A stretch of 64,000 nucleotides of DNA, taken from positions 62,001 through 126,000 of the forward strand of contig NZ_CP022986.1 of the NCBI RefSeq assembly GCF_002770595.1, read 5' to 3'. Below the pieces are notes generated by a model, which saw only the letters and a program-made list of their open reading frames with translations, was not told the DNA's origin and made no database searches. Shown here in pieces: positions 1-8,954 of the stretch. The first letter of the stretch is position 1. Every line of letters begins with the position of its first letter. The DNA comes from Chryseobacterium camelliae (GTDB lineage Bacteria > Bacteroidota > Bacteroidia > Flavobacteriales > Weeksellaceae). A program made the translations under genes and the position numbers.

Positions 1-721
1 ATACCTGCCCTTTCAGAAGCGGAAATACGTCCAGCAGGGGTTTGCCGATAACCATCTCTTCCCGGTAACCCCAGATATCCAGCATCTCTGCATTGGCTGA
101 TTCGATGATCATATCCTGTCCCTGTAGCAGGGCCAGTCCGATAGGAGAGGTGTTGATCAGCTGCATCATCCTGTGTTCAGCAGAAACAAGCTGCTGGTGG
201 ACGGTATTTAACTGGGTATGGGCATCATTCAGTTCTTCGTTGGCTGCCCTGTATTCTTCATTGGCAGATTTAAGGTCTTCATTCAGCTTCTGTTTGCGTA
301 CTTCCTTTTCACGGATCAGTTTCCAGGCATTGACCCGTTCAGTAACGTCTGAAGCGGTATGGAGGATGGCATATACATTACCCTGCTGATCTTTAATAGG
401 TTTAAAAGTGAAGTCAAAATAGGAGGTTATTAATATCCCATTGATTTCCAGGTCAGCGGGAGTGTCACGTGCCTGATAGGTTTCGCCTGTATTCCACACC
501 TGCTGAAGAATAGGGATAAATGGCTGGTCCTGTATTTCGGGTAGTGCATCACCGAGTTTCTTCCCATGGATGGACGGATCTTTACCCCAGATCCTGATCA
601 TCGCTTCATTGGCGAACTGTATGATCAGGTCCTGACCCGTGTAAATGGCCGTGGCATCATCAGACTGTTTAAGGATCTCTAACAGGATATCATGATCCGG
701 AGATGAAGAAAATTTTACCAT
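1..721 (-). CDS. PAS-domain sensor protein (N-terminal part, runs off the window)
   Basis: This frame opens with ATG at 721 and is still open at base 1, so only the first 240 residues are visible. Residues about 10-135 form a PAS domain (IRIWGKDPSIHGKKLGDAL, later HTASDVTERV). A helical linker rich in Glu, Asn and Gln (about 140-180) follows, and a second PAS domain starts near residue 185 (LINTSPIGLALLQGQDMII). Tandem PAS domains joined by a coiled coil are typical of flavobacterial sensor histidine kinases, so the kinase core probably lies outside the window. That kinase ending is inferred, not seen. No membrane segment is visible, so sensing is probably cytoplasmic. Confidence 0.75.
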   Translation of the reverse strand, partial: MVKFSSSPDHDILLEILKQSDDATAIYTGQDLIIQFANEAMIRIWGKDPSIHGKKLGDALPEIQDQPFIPILQQVWNTGETYQARDTPADLEINGILITSYFDFTFKPIKDQQGNVYAILHTASDVTERVNAWKLIREKEVRKQKLNEDLKSANEEYRAANEELNDAHTQLNTVHQQLVSAEHRMMQLINTSPIGLALLQGQDMIIESANAEMLDIWGYREEMVIGKPLLDVFPLLKGQV

Positions 722-1227
722 CAATTAAAAAGAAATTAGTTTTTTGCCAGTAACCGATAAACAACAATTTTCAGATCTGCAAATATGCAATACACAGACT
801 GCTGCAATATTGACACCCATAACGGAAATCTCAATGAAGAAGCGATACCATTAAACCGTTCGATAATGATGCGGTAAGTACCGCAATTTTTAAATACTGA
901 AAAATAACCGTTGTTTTGTAAGGGAATACCGCTACAGCACAAATTTAAACAATTAGAAGGAATAAAAACCCATCGCGATCATAAATTTAATATTCAATGC
1001 CTTAAATACATTGGCGAAACAGAGCTGTTACAATATATTTTCCAGGAATACAATAGGTTTCAGCCGGTATGTATAAAACCGGCATGCATCTTTTATTCAG
1101 TATTTTAAGTGAACAAACCTTTTAATTGCCAAATATAAAAAGTGGCTGCTATGATATAAACAGGGTTATAATTCTTGTGTTTTGAGGAATAAATTAAAAT
1201 ATATGTCTTATTTTTGCGCCTCAGGAT
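722..1227. other. Intergenic region between divergent genes
   Basis: No convincing gene lies here; the short open frames lack family features. It must hold the promoter of the leftward PAS protein and of the rightward small secreted protein. A small inverted repeat (GCCGGT at 1063-1068 with ACCGGC at 1078-1083) is followed by a T-rich stretch and might be a weak terminator. Nothing else was recognised. Confidence 0.5.
1209..1216 (+). promoter_or_regulatory. Bacteroidota-type -7 box (TATTTTTG)
   Basis: The octamer matches the TAnnTTTG consensus used by the Bacteroidota primary sigma factor and lies 11 bases before the ATG of the small secreted protein. A TTTG at 1181-1184 could be the -33 element, although the 24-base spacer is longer than usual. 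It probably drives the small protein and the TonB/ABC genes behind it. Confidence 0.4.
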
Positions 1228-1581
1228 ATGCATCAGTCTTTTAAATACTTTTTTATGGTTACCCTTTTGCTGACGTTTTTATATAACGCCAGCGGGATCG
1301 GTGTATGCATAGACCATGCTGCCCATAAAATTGAGCAGGCCAAAGGCTCCAAAAGCCAAAAGACTGAAAAGGGGTTTGTCTTTTCTCAGGATGATGACTG
1401 CCAGTGTGCCCTCCATATGAGCATGAACCATATGCTTCTTCCGGAGCCTGTAACGGTAGAAATGCCCGAAGACCTTAACTCTGTTGCGGAGATCCCTCAT
1501 TCCAAAGCCATTACTTACCGCTGCCTGCTGGACTATTTCAGTTCCCGGGCACCGCCGGCCGGTGACTATTCTGTTGCCTAA
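1228..1581 (+). CDS. Small secreted Cys/His/Met-rich protein upstream of a TonB receptor
   Basis: This 117-residue protein starts with a hydrophobic segment (residues 8-24, FFMVTLLLTFLYNASG) that looks like a signal peptide or membrane anchor. The middle is charged, followed by DDDCQCALHMSMNHM near residue 50, a cluster of Cys, His and Met residues that could bind a soft metal such as copper. The family was not recognised with certainty; small proteins of this kind precede TonB receptors in flavobacteria. It stands 115 bases before the TonB receptor and probably shares its transcript. A metal-binding role is inferred from composition and neighbours only. Confidence 0.6.
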   Translation: MHQSFKYFFMVTLLLTFLYNASGIGVCIDHAAHKIEQAKGSKSQKTEKGFVFSQDDDCQCALHMSMNHMLLPEPVTVEMPEDLNSVAEIPHSKAITYRCLLDYFSSRAPPAGDYSVA

Positions 1582-1695
1582 TACTTCATTAAGCATTTTA
1601 CAACCTTCATCATAAGAGGCACGGTTTAGTGGCTCTTCATACCAACTTCTTTTAACGGACGGCATTGCTGTATCGGCTCTGTCATTATTGATTCA

Positions 1696-4008
1696 ATGAA
1701 AAATATTCATCATCCGGGAATAGCATGGACTGTTTCCGGCCCAACTTTAAAGCCCTGCTTTTTAAGCCTTTTGCTGCTTTCTGCTGCCTGCAATGCCCAG
1801 AGAGCGGATACAGATTCCTCTTCTGTAGCCATACAGACGGTCGAGATCACCGGACGGAAATCTAAAAGCTATATTTCAGAGTACTCTTTCGCTGCTACCA
1901 AAACGGCAATGAAAAACATAGACCTTCCTTTAACCCTGAATACCGTGACCAAAGAGCTGATGCGGGACCGGCAAGCTTTCCAGCTCGGGGATGTCATGAA
2001 GAATGTGAGCGGCGTCTTACCATCAAGTTATTACAACCAGTACAGCATCCGGGGAATCAGCCAGAATGAAGAAGGCCAGATCATCAACGGAATGCGGACC
2101 CGCCAGAACTATTTTCTGCAGCCTATGACGGCCAATATCGAAAGAGTGGAGGTTTTTAAAGGGCCCGCGAGCATTACCATGTCCAGTGTGGATCCGGGCG
2201 GAACCATCAATATGGTTACCAAGAAACCACTGGCGCGTCCCCAGTACGAGATTGACCTCTCCGCCGGAAGCTTTAAAACGTACCGGGTAACCACAGACCT
2301 CACCGGGCCCCTCAACAGAAGCAAAACTTTATTGTACCGCTTCAATGGTGCCTATCAGGATGCCAGATCGTTCAGGGACCACGTCAATAACAACGGAATG
2401 ATGATTTCGCCATCCATCAGTTTCATTCCCAACGAAAAAACTTCGGTAAATGTAGAGCTGATTTATAATGATCTTCATGGAAATCTGGACCGCGGGCAAC
2501 CCATTTTCGGAGCAGTTGCCGGCAAGACCGATCTCAACAGTACCCCCAAAAGCCTGAACCTGGCAGCACCGGGTGACTTTTTTAAAACGAGGGAACTGAT
2601 CATTATGGGGAGCCTGGCGCATCATTTTAATCGGCATATCAGTTTCAACGCCTCTTACATGAAGCAGTTCTGGAAGGAAAACCTGCAGGAACACCGCACG
2701 ACCAATTCATTTGTACCGGACATCAATAACAACCCTGTTCCTTCATTAGCAATGATGCAGTTCATCCGGAGAAGGCAGAACTGGATGGTAGACAATATCA
2801 ATGCCTATTTCAGCTTTAATTTTAGCACAGGAAAAGCGATGCATCAGATTCTGGCAGGGTACGACAGCCATATGTGGGAAAAGCGGAGCGGCGGGCAGCA
2901 GGATGCTGCACGCGGGTTTATGCTGAAAAACGGAGGAGTGGCCTCTGCGTATAATCCGGTGAAAGCCTCGGACTATGAAACGGTCAGCTACCATGGTGCA
3001 TTGATCCCGAAAACCAATGTTGCTCCCTTTGACCTGAGTCCGGGAGCACAAAACCATCAGGGAAACGATTCCTATATCTTCAACGTTATGACCAGCCTGC
3101 CCACAGCGCTTACGACAACACAGGCCGCCTATGTGCAGCATCTGGTCAGCTGGGGGAAATTCAAGATGCTGTCCGGGCTGCGCCAGGAATGGTTCCGGGA
3201 TATTACAAATTATAAAAATCCGGAAGAGACATCTTTCCGCAATTCGAAGCTTCTGTATAGGGTAGGTGTCACCTACAGCCTTACAAAAGACATCAACATT
3301 TACGGGACTTACCTTACGGGATATCAGCCTCAATCCAATACTGTGAGCTTAATGCCTAATACGGCCGGCTTTACAGGAAGTATTTCTGCTGCCAGGTTTA
3401 AGCCTTTAACATCTGATCTTAAAGAGGTTGGGGTAAAGGGGCGCCTGTTCGGGAAGATGCTGTTGAGCATGGCAATGTATGAAATCAACCAGAGAAATAT
3501 CCTGATCAACGCCAACAATCCGGCAGAACCGGATGAACTGATCCAGCGGGGAGCCGACCGAAGCCGAGGTTTTGAAGCCGAAATTACCGGTTATATCCTG
3601 CCTCAGTGGCACATCTACGCAGGCTACAGCTATATTGATGCTAAAATCCTGCAGGATGCAGACCCTGGACTGGTGGGAGCAAGAAAGGAAAATACGTCCA
3701 AAAATTCCGTCAATCTCTGGAGCCGGTATAACTTTTCCTCAGTTCCTTTCCTGAAAAACTTCGGGATAGGAGCGGGCTTCCTGTATCAGAGCCCTAAAAT
3801 CCCATGGTTTACCAGGAGTTTTGAGTTGCCGCCTTATGCCACGCTGGATGCTGCGGTTTATTACGCTCCGGTACAGTCACCCGTTCAGGTGGCACTGAAT
3901 ATCAACAACCTGACGAATGCCACCTATTGGATAGGGGCCCAGAATTACCTCCGGCTGTTTCCCGGAGCCCCGAGAAATTATTTAATCACCGCCACCTATA
4001 AATTTTAA
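1696..4008 (+). CDS. TonB-dependent outer-membrane receptor (siderophore/metallophore type)
   Basis: A 770-residue TonB-dependent receptor that would import an iron or metal chelate across the outer membrane using TonB-ExbBD energy. A hydrophobic export signal lies at residues 21-35, later than usual, so the true start may be internal. The plug domain spans about residues 65-175 with family sequences VMKNVSGVLPSSYYNQYSIRG and VEVFKGPASITM. The rest is a 22-strand-type barrel ending in YLITATYKF, with the terminal Phe needed for BAM insertion. SIRGISQ and the DPGGTINMVTKKP segment match siderophore receptors of the FhuE/FpvA class. The stop is 3 bases before the next gene, which indicates an operon with the ABC transporter. 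The ligand cannot be named. Confidence 0.85.
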   Translation: MKNIHHPGIAWTVSGPTLKPCFLSLLLLSAACNAQRADTDSSSVAIQTVEITGRKSKSYISEYSFAATKTAMKNIDLPLTLNTVTKELMRDRQAFQLGDVMKNVSGVLPSSYYNQYSIRGISQNEEGQIINGMRTRQNYFLQPMTANIERVEVFKGPASITMSSVDPGGTINMVTKKPLARPQYEIDLSAGSFKTYRVTTDLTGPLNRSKTLLYRFNGAYQDARSFRDHVNNNGMMISPSISFIPNEKTSVNVELIYNDLHGNLDRGQPIFGAVAGKTDLNSTPKSLNLAAPGDFFKTRELIIMGSLAHHFNRHISFNASYMKQFWKENLQEHRTTNSFVPDINNNPVPSLAMMQFIRRRQNWMVDNINAYFSFNFSTGKAMHQILAGYDSHMWEKRSGGQQDAARGFMLKNGGVASAYNPVKASDYETVSYHGALIPKTNVAPFDLSPGAQNHQGNDSYIFNVMTSLPTALTTTQAAYVQHLVSWGKFKMLSGLRQEWFRDITNYKNPEETSFRNSKLLYRVGVTYSLTKDINIYGTYLTGYQPQSNTVSLMPNTAGFTGSISAARFKPLTSDLKEVGVKGRLFGKMLLSMAMYEINQRNILINANNPAEPDELIQRGADRSRGFEAEITGYILPQWHIYAGYSYIDAKILQDADPGLVGARKENTSKNSVNLWSRYNFSSVPFLKNFGIGAGFLYQSPKIPWFTRSFELPPYATLDAAVYYAPVQSPVQVALNINNLTNATYWIGAQNYLRLFPGAPRNYLITATYKF

Positions 4009-4011
4009 ATC

Positions 4012-5457
4012 ATGAACCGATCTATTGTAAGACTCATCATCAGGAAGACCCGGCATGACCTGCTTAAATCCCGGCAGAACCGTCTGATTACCGTTACGGT
4101 CCTCTTATGCTGTATGCTCAGCACCGGTTTGGGACTCATGCAGTACCGGGATACCGCCTCACAGATCAACGGGTACCGCAAGCAGGTCCGTGAGCAGTGG
4201 GAACACCGTCCTGCCAAACATCCGCACCGGATGGCCCACTACGGTTACCTCGTTTTCCGGGCTGCACATCCGCTCAGTATTTTCGACAACGGACTGGATG
4301 ATTACCTGGGAAATGTTATTTTCCTGGAAGCCCATAAGCAGAATACAGCCAATCTTTCGGAGGCCGGAAGTTCGGGGACGCTGGTTCGCTTCGGGACATT
4401 CAGCAGCGCTTTTATCCTCCAGTGCATCGTGCCGCTCATTATTGTTTTTCTCGGTTTCGGCCTTATTGCCAAAGAACGTGAAGATGCCACACTTAAGATC
4501 CTGAATGTGCAGGGTGCTACGGGAAGGCAGATCATTTGGGGCAAAACCATAGGGTTGTGGCAGTTTTCACTGTTTTTCCTGCTACCTGTTTTCCCGGCTG
4601 TATTCTTTGCAGCCGTCATTTCCGGCGCTGCCGAATGGACGGATATTGCCGGACGTTTGCTGGTTATCATCCCTGCGTATATGATCTATTACTTTTTCAT
4701 CAGCACCCTGACCGTGCTTGTTTCTGCGTTCAGTAAAAGTTCATCATCGGCATTGGTTAGCCTGATCGGCTGCTGGCTGATCCTGGTGGTATTTCTTCCA
4801 AAGGGAATCCAGTTTGCGGCGCAGAATATATATCCTGCTCCGTCCCGGATTGCCTTTGAAACTAATCTTGAACAGGATATCCTGAAAGCAGGGGACAGCC
4901 ATAACCCGGATGACCCGCATTTCAAAAAACTGAAAGATTCGCTTCTGCAATATTACCATGTGAAAAAGACCGAAGAGCTCCCGTTCAATTACAGCGGATT
5001 CGTCATGAAAGAGGGGGAGAAAATCAGTTCAGGAATTTACATCAGGCACCAGAACGAACTTCAGGAGATCTATAATCGCCAGCAACGTTTTTCAGACGCA
5101 AGTGCGCTGATCGATCCGCTGATGGCCATCAGGAATTTTTCGATGACGGCTGCAGGAACGGATTTCTTTTCCTATACCCGGTTCCAGCGGCAGGCAGAAG
5201 AATACCGGTACCAGATGGCGCAGGAGCTTAATGACCTCCAGATAGAGCACATCAGCAATATCAAACCCGAGAAAGGAGGTCCGCCGGCGATTGTGGGCGC
5301 TGACAGCTGGAAGAAATTTCCCGACTTCACCTATCGGTTTACTGCTTTAGGATTAAGCATCCGTGAACAGTGGCTTCCTCTCGCTGCTTTACTGTTCTGG
5401 TTAGCAGTAGGGATCTTAGCAATCGAATGGTCTGGACGTAACTTAAAATTGATCTAA
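4012..5457 (+). CDS. ABC-2 family transporter permease, DUF3526 type (first of pair)
   Basis: A 481-residue inner-membrane protein. One hydrophobic helix lies near the N terminus (about 24-43), a large extracytoplasmic loop follows (about 45-135), then five hydrophobic segments between about 140 and 270, a second long soluble loop (about 285-440) and a last helix (about 450-470). This layout of helix, loop, helical bundle, loop, helix is that of DUF3526 ABC-2 permeases. LIAKEREDATLKILNVQGAT is the cytoplasmic coupling segment typical of ABC-2 subunits. The gene overlaps the next permease by one base and follows the TonB receptor by 3 bases, so all are co-transcribed. Substrate and direction are unknown. 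Confidence 0.75.
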   Translation: MNRSIVRLIIRKTRHDLLKSRQNRLITVTVLLCCMLSTGLGLMQYRDTASQINGYRKQVREQWEHRPAKHPHRMAHYGYLVFRAAHPLSIFDNGLDDYLGNVIFLEAHKQNTANLSEAGSSGTLVRFGTFSSAFILQCIVPLIIVFLGFGLIAKEREDATLKILNVQGATGRQIIWGKTIGLWQFSLFFLLPVFPAVFFAAVISGAAEWTDIAGRLLVIIPAYMIYYFFISTLTVLVSAFSKSSSSALVSLIGCWLILVVFLPKGIQFAAQNIYPAPSRIAFETNLEQDILKAGDSHNPDDPHFKKLKDSLLQYYHVKKTEELPFNYSGFVMKEGEKISSGIYIRHQNELQEIYNRQQRFSDASALIDPLMAIRNFSMTAAGTDFFSYTRFQRQAEEYRYQMAQELNDLQIEHISNIKPEKGGPPAIVGADSWKKFPDFTYRFTALGLSIREQWLPLAALLFWLAVGILAIEWSGRNLKLI

Positions 5458-6803
5458 TGAATACTTATTTATACAAACAGTTTTACCGGAACAGAGCGTA
5501 CATTACCGCATTGGTATTCCTTTGGCTGGCAGGAATAATGGCCATATATACCGGTAAAAAATTCCTGGAACGGAATCATGATATTATTGCCAAAAGTGAG
5601 GCATTCCAGAAGGAAAGCATCAGGAGAAACGTACAATACCATAAAGATGACCTGGGGCTCATCCTGTACTACGTTAAATTGAACCTCGTCAATAAAACTC
5701 CGCAACTGGCAGCACTGAATATCGGGATGCGGGATCTGAACCCATCCATCCAGGGCGTTACGATCAGGAATCTTGAAGAACAGCGGTATAATGCCGACTT
5801 CTATAATCCCTCCAATGCTGCAGCGGGTAACTTCGATTTCAGTTTTGTACTCGTTTTCCTTTTTCCGCTGATCATTGTTGCCTTTTGCTACAACCTGATC
5901 TCCGAGGAAGAGGAGAAAGGCACCTGGAAACTCCTGCATGTCCAGAGCAGCCGTCCGGGAAGGCTGATTGATGCTAAAATGCGGGTTCGTTTTATGGCAG
6001 TGACTGCCGTATATGTTGTCCTGCTTGTAATTGCAAAAACCTGGATCGGTATTCCGGCGGATCTTCCGTTTGCGGTATTCATGATATCCGGCTGGCTGTA
6101 CATCATATTCTGGTTTATGCTGTGCCGCTGGATCATTGCATTCAGGAAATCTTCTGCACAGAATGCCCTGATCCTCCTTATCCTCTGGGTAACGATGAAT
6201 TTCATTGTGCCTATGGCCGGAAATATGGTCATCCAGAAGATGTATCCTGTCCGGGAATCGCTTAAGGCCGTCATGCAGCAAAGGGAAGGTTACCACAATA
6301 AATGGGATGAGCCAAAACTGCCGACCATGAAGAAATTTTATCAAGCTTATCCTCAGTTCAGTAAGTTTACCGTTGAGGAAAACGATGCATTTACCTGGAC
6401 CTGGTACTATGCCATGCAACATATGGGTGATATGGAAGCCTCATCATCCTCCCGTCAGTATGCCGAAAAGATGCAGAAACGGAACAATGCAGCTGTTTTT
6501 CTGGGCTATCTGTTCCCGAATATCCATACCCAGCTAACCGAAAGCCGCGTGGCAGGAACCGGCATGGATAATCACCTGGAATTTGCATCAGCCTTGAAAA
6601 AGTTCCATGAAAAAAAGAGGCTGTTCTTTTATCCGCTGATCTTTTCAGGCAAAAATGCAGAAGCTGTTAATTGGAACGACCAGGCGGTGGAATCTTTTGA
6701 GGATTTCCGCAACATCAGTCTGCTTCAGGTATTCCTGCCATATCTCGTCCTGATCATCTTATTATTCTCCCTTTCACAAATCAAATACAGAAAACTATGT
6801 TAA
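5457..6803 (+). CDS. ABC-2 family transporter permease, DUF3526 type (second of pair)
   Basis: This 448-residue permease has the same layout as its neighbour: an N-terminal helix (about 15-32), an external loop, the coupling segment LISEEEEKGTWKLLHVQSSR, a helical bundle (about 170-265), a second external loop and a final helix (about 425-442). The two are diverged paralogues that probably form a heterodimer with the ATPase encoded next. Start and stop overlap both neighbours by a few bases, which implies translational coupling. The large external loops could contact a periplasmic or outer-membrane partner. Function beyond transport is not established. Confidence 0.75.
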   Translation: MNTYLYKQFYRNRAYITALVFLWLAGIMAIYTGKKFLERNHDIIAKSEAFQKESIRRNVQYHKDDLGLILYYVKLNLVNKTPQLAALNIGMRDLNPSIQGVTIRNLEEQRYNADFYNPSNAAAGNFDFSFVLVFLFPLIIVAFCYNLISEEEEKGTWKLLHVQSSRPGRLIDAKMRVRFMAVTAVYVVLLVIAKTWIGIPADLPFAVFMISGWLYIIFWFMLCRWIIAFRKSSAQNALILLILWVTMNFIVPMAGNMVIQKMYPVRESLKAVMQQREGYHNKWDEPKLPTMKKFYQAYPQFSKFTVEENDAFTWTWYYAMQHMGDMEASSSSRQYAEKMQKRNNAAVFLGYLFPNIHTQLTESRVAGTGMDNHLEFASALKKFHEKKRLFFYPLIFSGKNAEAVNWNDQAVESFEDFRNISLLQVFLPYLVLIILLFSLSQIKYRKLC

Positions 6804-7492
6804 AGATTACCAACCTCCATAAGAAATACAATGATTTTACAGCGCTCCGGTCCCTGAACCTTGAAGTAGGGAAAGGAGAGATCTATGCGCTTCTGGGCCA
6901 GAACGGAGCGGGTAAAAGCACCACGATCAATATCCTGCTGGGCCTCTTAAAACCCACCTCAGGAGATGCATTTATCAATGGCGTTTCCGTTACAGGGTAT
7001 CCTGACAGAGTTAAAAAGGACCTGGCCTATATTCCTGAGACCGTGCTTTTATATCCGAACCTCACAGGCCTGGAAAACCTGGATTTCTTTTCCCGGATTG
7101 CCGGCTTTGAATATTCACGGGAACAGCTTTCCGGTTTCCTGAACAGGACCGGGCTGCAGGAAACAGCCCATCATAAAATGCTGGGAGGGTATTCCAAAGG
7201 GATGCGCCAGAAGGTAGGTATTGCCATTGCGCTTGCCAAAGATGCTAAAGTACTGTTACTGGACGAGCCGACCAGCGGCCTGGATCCGATAGCGACAGCC
7301 GAATTCACTGAAATTGTCCGACAGCTCGGGCAACAGGGGAAAACGGTGCTGATGGCTACTCATGATATCTTTAATGCAGTAAGTGTTGCTTCAGCCATCG
7401 GCATCATGAAACAGGGTGTGCTGGTGCAGAATCTACCCTCGAAAGCCTTCACGGCTGAAGAGCTTCAGGAACTCTATCTTAAAACCATTTAA
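6797..7492 (+). CDS. ABC transporter ATP-binding protein
   Basis: A complete 231-residue ATPase subunit. The Walker A motif is GQNGAGKST (about residues 34-42), the signature is YSKGMRQKVGIA, Walker B is VLLLDEPTSGLDP and the switch histidine lies in MATHD. The sequence resembles the CcmA/NosF-like class that pairs with ABC-2 permeases. The start overlaps the preceding permease by 7 bases. A strong hairpin with eight T residues follows 23 bases after the stop, so this is the last gene of the TonB/ABC unit. It should power the two DUF3526 permeases. Confidence 0.9.
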   Translation: MLKITNLHKKYNDFTALRSLNLEVGKGEIYALLGQNGAGKSTTINILLGLLKPTSGDAFINGVSVTGYPDRVKKDLAYIPETVLLYPNLTGLENLDFFSRIAGFEYSREQLSGFLNRTGLQETAHHKMLGGYSKGMRQKVGIAIALAKDAKVLLLDEPTSGLDPIATAEFTEIVRQLGQQGKTVLMATHDIFNAVSVASAIGIMKQGVLVQNLPSKAFTAEELQELYLKTI

Positions 7493-7514
7493 ATTGTATC
7501 CTTTTTGATGCTGG

Positions 7515-7544
7515 CCTGCGGTTGTTTTACCGCAGGTTTTTTTT
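7515..7544 (+). terminator. Intrinsic terminator after the TonB/ABC operon
   Basis: CCTGCGGT pairs with ACCGCAGG over a 6-base loop and is followed directly by eight T residues. It is a strong rho-independent terminator closing the operon. Confidence 0.9.
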
Positions 7545-7675
7545 GGTCTGATCAGGCGTGAGCAGTTACATGAGAACTAAATGCGTTTAATAAAATGGTG
7601 CAAATAGAAGGGTTGCGGCAGGTAATTTGCTATTAAAAATGAAAATTATTCATCAAATCACCAAAATATTATCGT

Positions 7676-8899
7676 ATGAATGCAAAAGTTTATCATTTGC
7701 TGATCGCTTCAGCAGTATTATTCACCGGTTGTTCAGACACCATGGAAGGCGGCGAGGACGGACCTGTACTTCCGCCGGTGGAAAACAATGCCGCCAATAC
7801 CAATTACCAGCCTGCATTTCCGGGACAGACCCGTGCTAATGGCGTAAGGACATCTACGCCTTTTGTGAGTGAGGTGCTGACTTCATCTCTGTCTTCTCCC
7901 TGGGGAATCACCGCTTTGCCGGACGGCAGGCTCCTGATCACTGAGAAAGCAGGAACCATGCGCATCATGAGCACAACCGGAACCCTGAGCAATGCCATTA
8001 CCGGCATCCCTGCCGTTAATTCAGGGGGGCAAGGCGGATTATTAGGCCTGTGCGTCGACCCTCAGTTTGCTTCCAACCGTATGGTGTACTGGGTATTCTC
8101 TGAAAATGTAAACGGAGGAAACCTGACTTCAGTAGCGAAAGGAAGGCTTTCCGATTCTGAGACCATGATTGAAAACCCTGTGGTTATTTACCGGGCAACG
8201 CCTTCCGCTAATGTGGGCAATCTGCACTATGGAGGAAGGATCCTGTTTGACAGCACCGGAAACCTTTTTGTAAGCACCGGGGAACGTTCAGATCTTTCCA
8301 CCCGTCCTCTGGCTCAGTCGGTAACAGCCGCGGTAGGAAAAATCCTGCGCATTACCACTACCGGACAGCCGGCTCCAGGGAACCCTACATTTACCCAGTC
8401 GGGAGCATTGCCCGTGTTATACAGCATCGGTCACCGGAACCCACAGGGAATGGCTATTCATCCGCAGACCGGGGAATTGTGGCAGAGTGAGCACGGACCG
8501 AGAGGCGGAGATGAAATCAACCGTGTACAGGGAGGAGCCAATTACGGCTGGCCAACCATTACGTATGGCATAGAATACAGCGGTGCGGTAATCGGCGATG
8601 GGATCCAGCAGAAGCAGGGCATGGAGCAGCCGGTCTATTACTGGGACCCTGTGATTTCACCGAGCGGTATGACGTTCTACAGAGGAAATGCGATGCCGGA
8701 ATGGCAGAATAACCTTTTTATAGCATCGTTAAGCGGAATGCACATTGCGAGGCTGGTCATAGAAAACAACAGGGTAGTAGGAGAGGAACGCCTTCTGGCA
8801 GGAGAGAACCAGCGGTTCAGGGATATTACCCAGGGAAAGGATAATGCATTGTATGCGGTAACGGATGGCGGAAAGCTGTACAGGATCCGTAAACAGTAG
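7676..8899 (+). CDS. PQQ-dependent sugar dehydrogenase-like lipoprotein
   Basis: A 407-residue glucose/sorbosone dehydrogenase-family protein. The N terminus carries a lipobox (LFTGC, Cys about residue 19), so it should be lipid-anchored in the periplasm. The six-bladed propeller starts near residue 65 (SSPWGITALPDGRLLITEKAG). Family landmarks are NLHYGGRILFD, GHRNPQGMAIHP, EHGPRGGDEINRV and ANYGWP. Relatives such as E. coli YliI oxidise aldose sugars with pyrroloquinoline quinone. No PQQ biosynthesis gene is in this window, so cofactor supply is open. The gene is monocistronic: it has its own upstream space and is closed by a bidirectional terminator. Confidence 0.85.
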   Translation: MNAKVYHLLIASAVLFTGCSDTMEGGEDGPVLPPVENNAANTNYQPAFPGQTRANGVRTSTPFVSEVLTSSLSSPWGITALPDGRLLITEKAGTMRIMSTTGTLSNAITGIPAVNSGGQGGLLGLCVDPQFASNRMVYWVFSENVNGGNLTSVAKGRLSDSETMIENPVVIYRATPSANVGNLHYGGRILFDSTGNLFVSTGERSDLSTRPLAQSVTAAVGKILRITTTGQPAPGNPTFTQSGALPVLYSIGHRNPQGMAIHPQTGELWQSEHGPRGGDEINRVQGGANYGWPTITYGIEYSGAVIGDGIQQKQGMEQPVYYWDPVISPSGMTFYRGNAMPEWQNNLFIASLSGMHIARLVIENNRVVGEERLLAGENQRFRDITQGKDNALYAVTDGGKLYRIRKQ

Positions 8900-8920
8900 A
8901 ATATTTGATATGTACATAAA

Positions 8921-8950
8921 AAATACCTGGTTTCTTCCAGGTATTTTTTT
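8921..8950. terminator. Bidirectional terminator between convergent genes
   Basis: AAATACCTGG and CCAGGTATTT form a 10-base-pair stem over a TTTCTT loop, with T residues following on the plus strand and A residues preceding it. It serves both the sugar dehydrogenase and the leftward AraC regulator. Confidence 0.85.
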
Positions 8951-8954
8951 GATA

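Noticed and set aside
911..1108. Small open frame upstream of the secreted Cys/His/Met-rich protein
   Set aside because: It is AT-rich, has no family features and overlaps the promoter region.
5469..6422. Long open frame (317 codons) on the minus strand inside the second ABC-2 permease
   Set aside because: The plus-strand permease has clear membrane architecture and operon spacing; the opposite frame is a codon-bias shadow with no family features.
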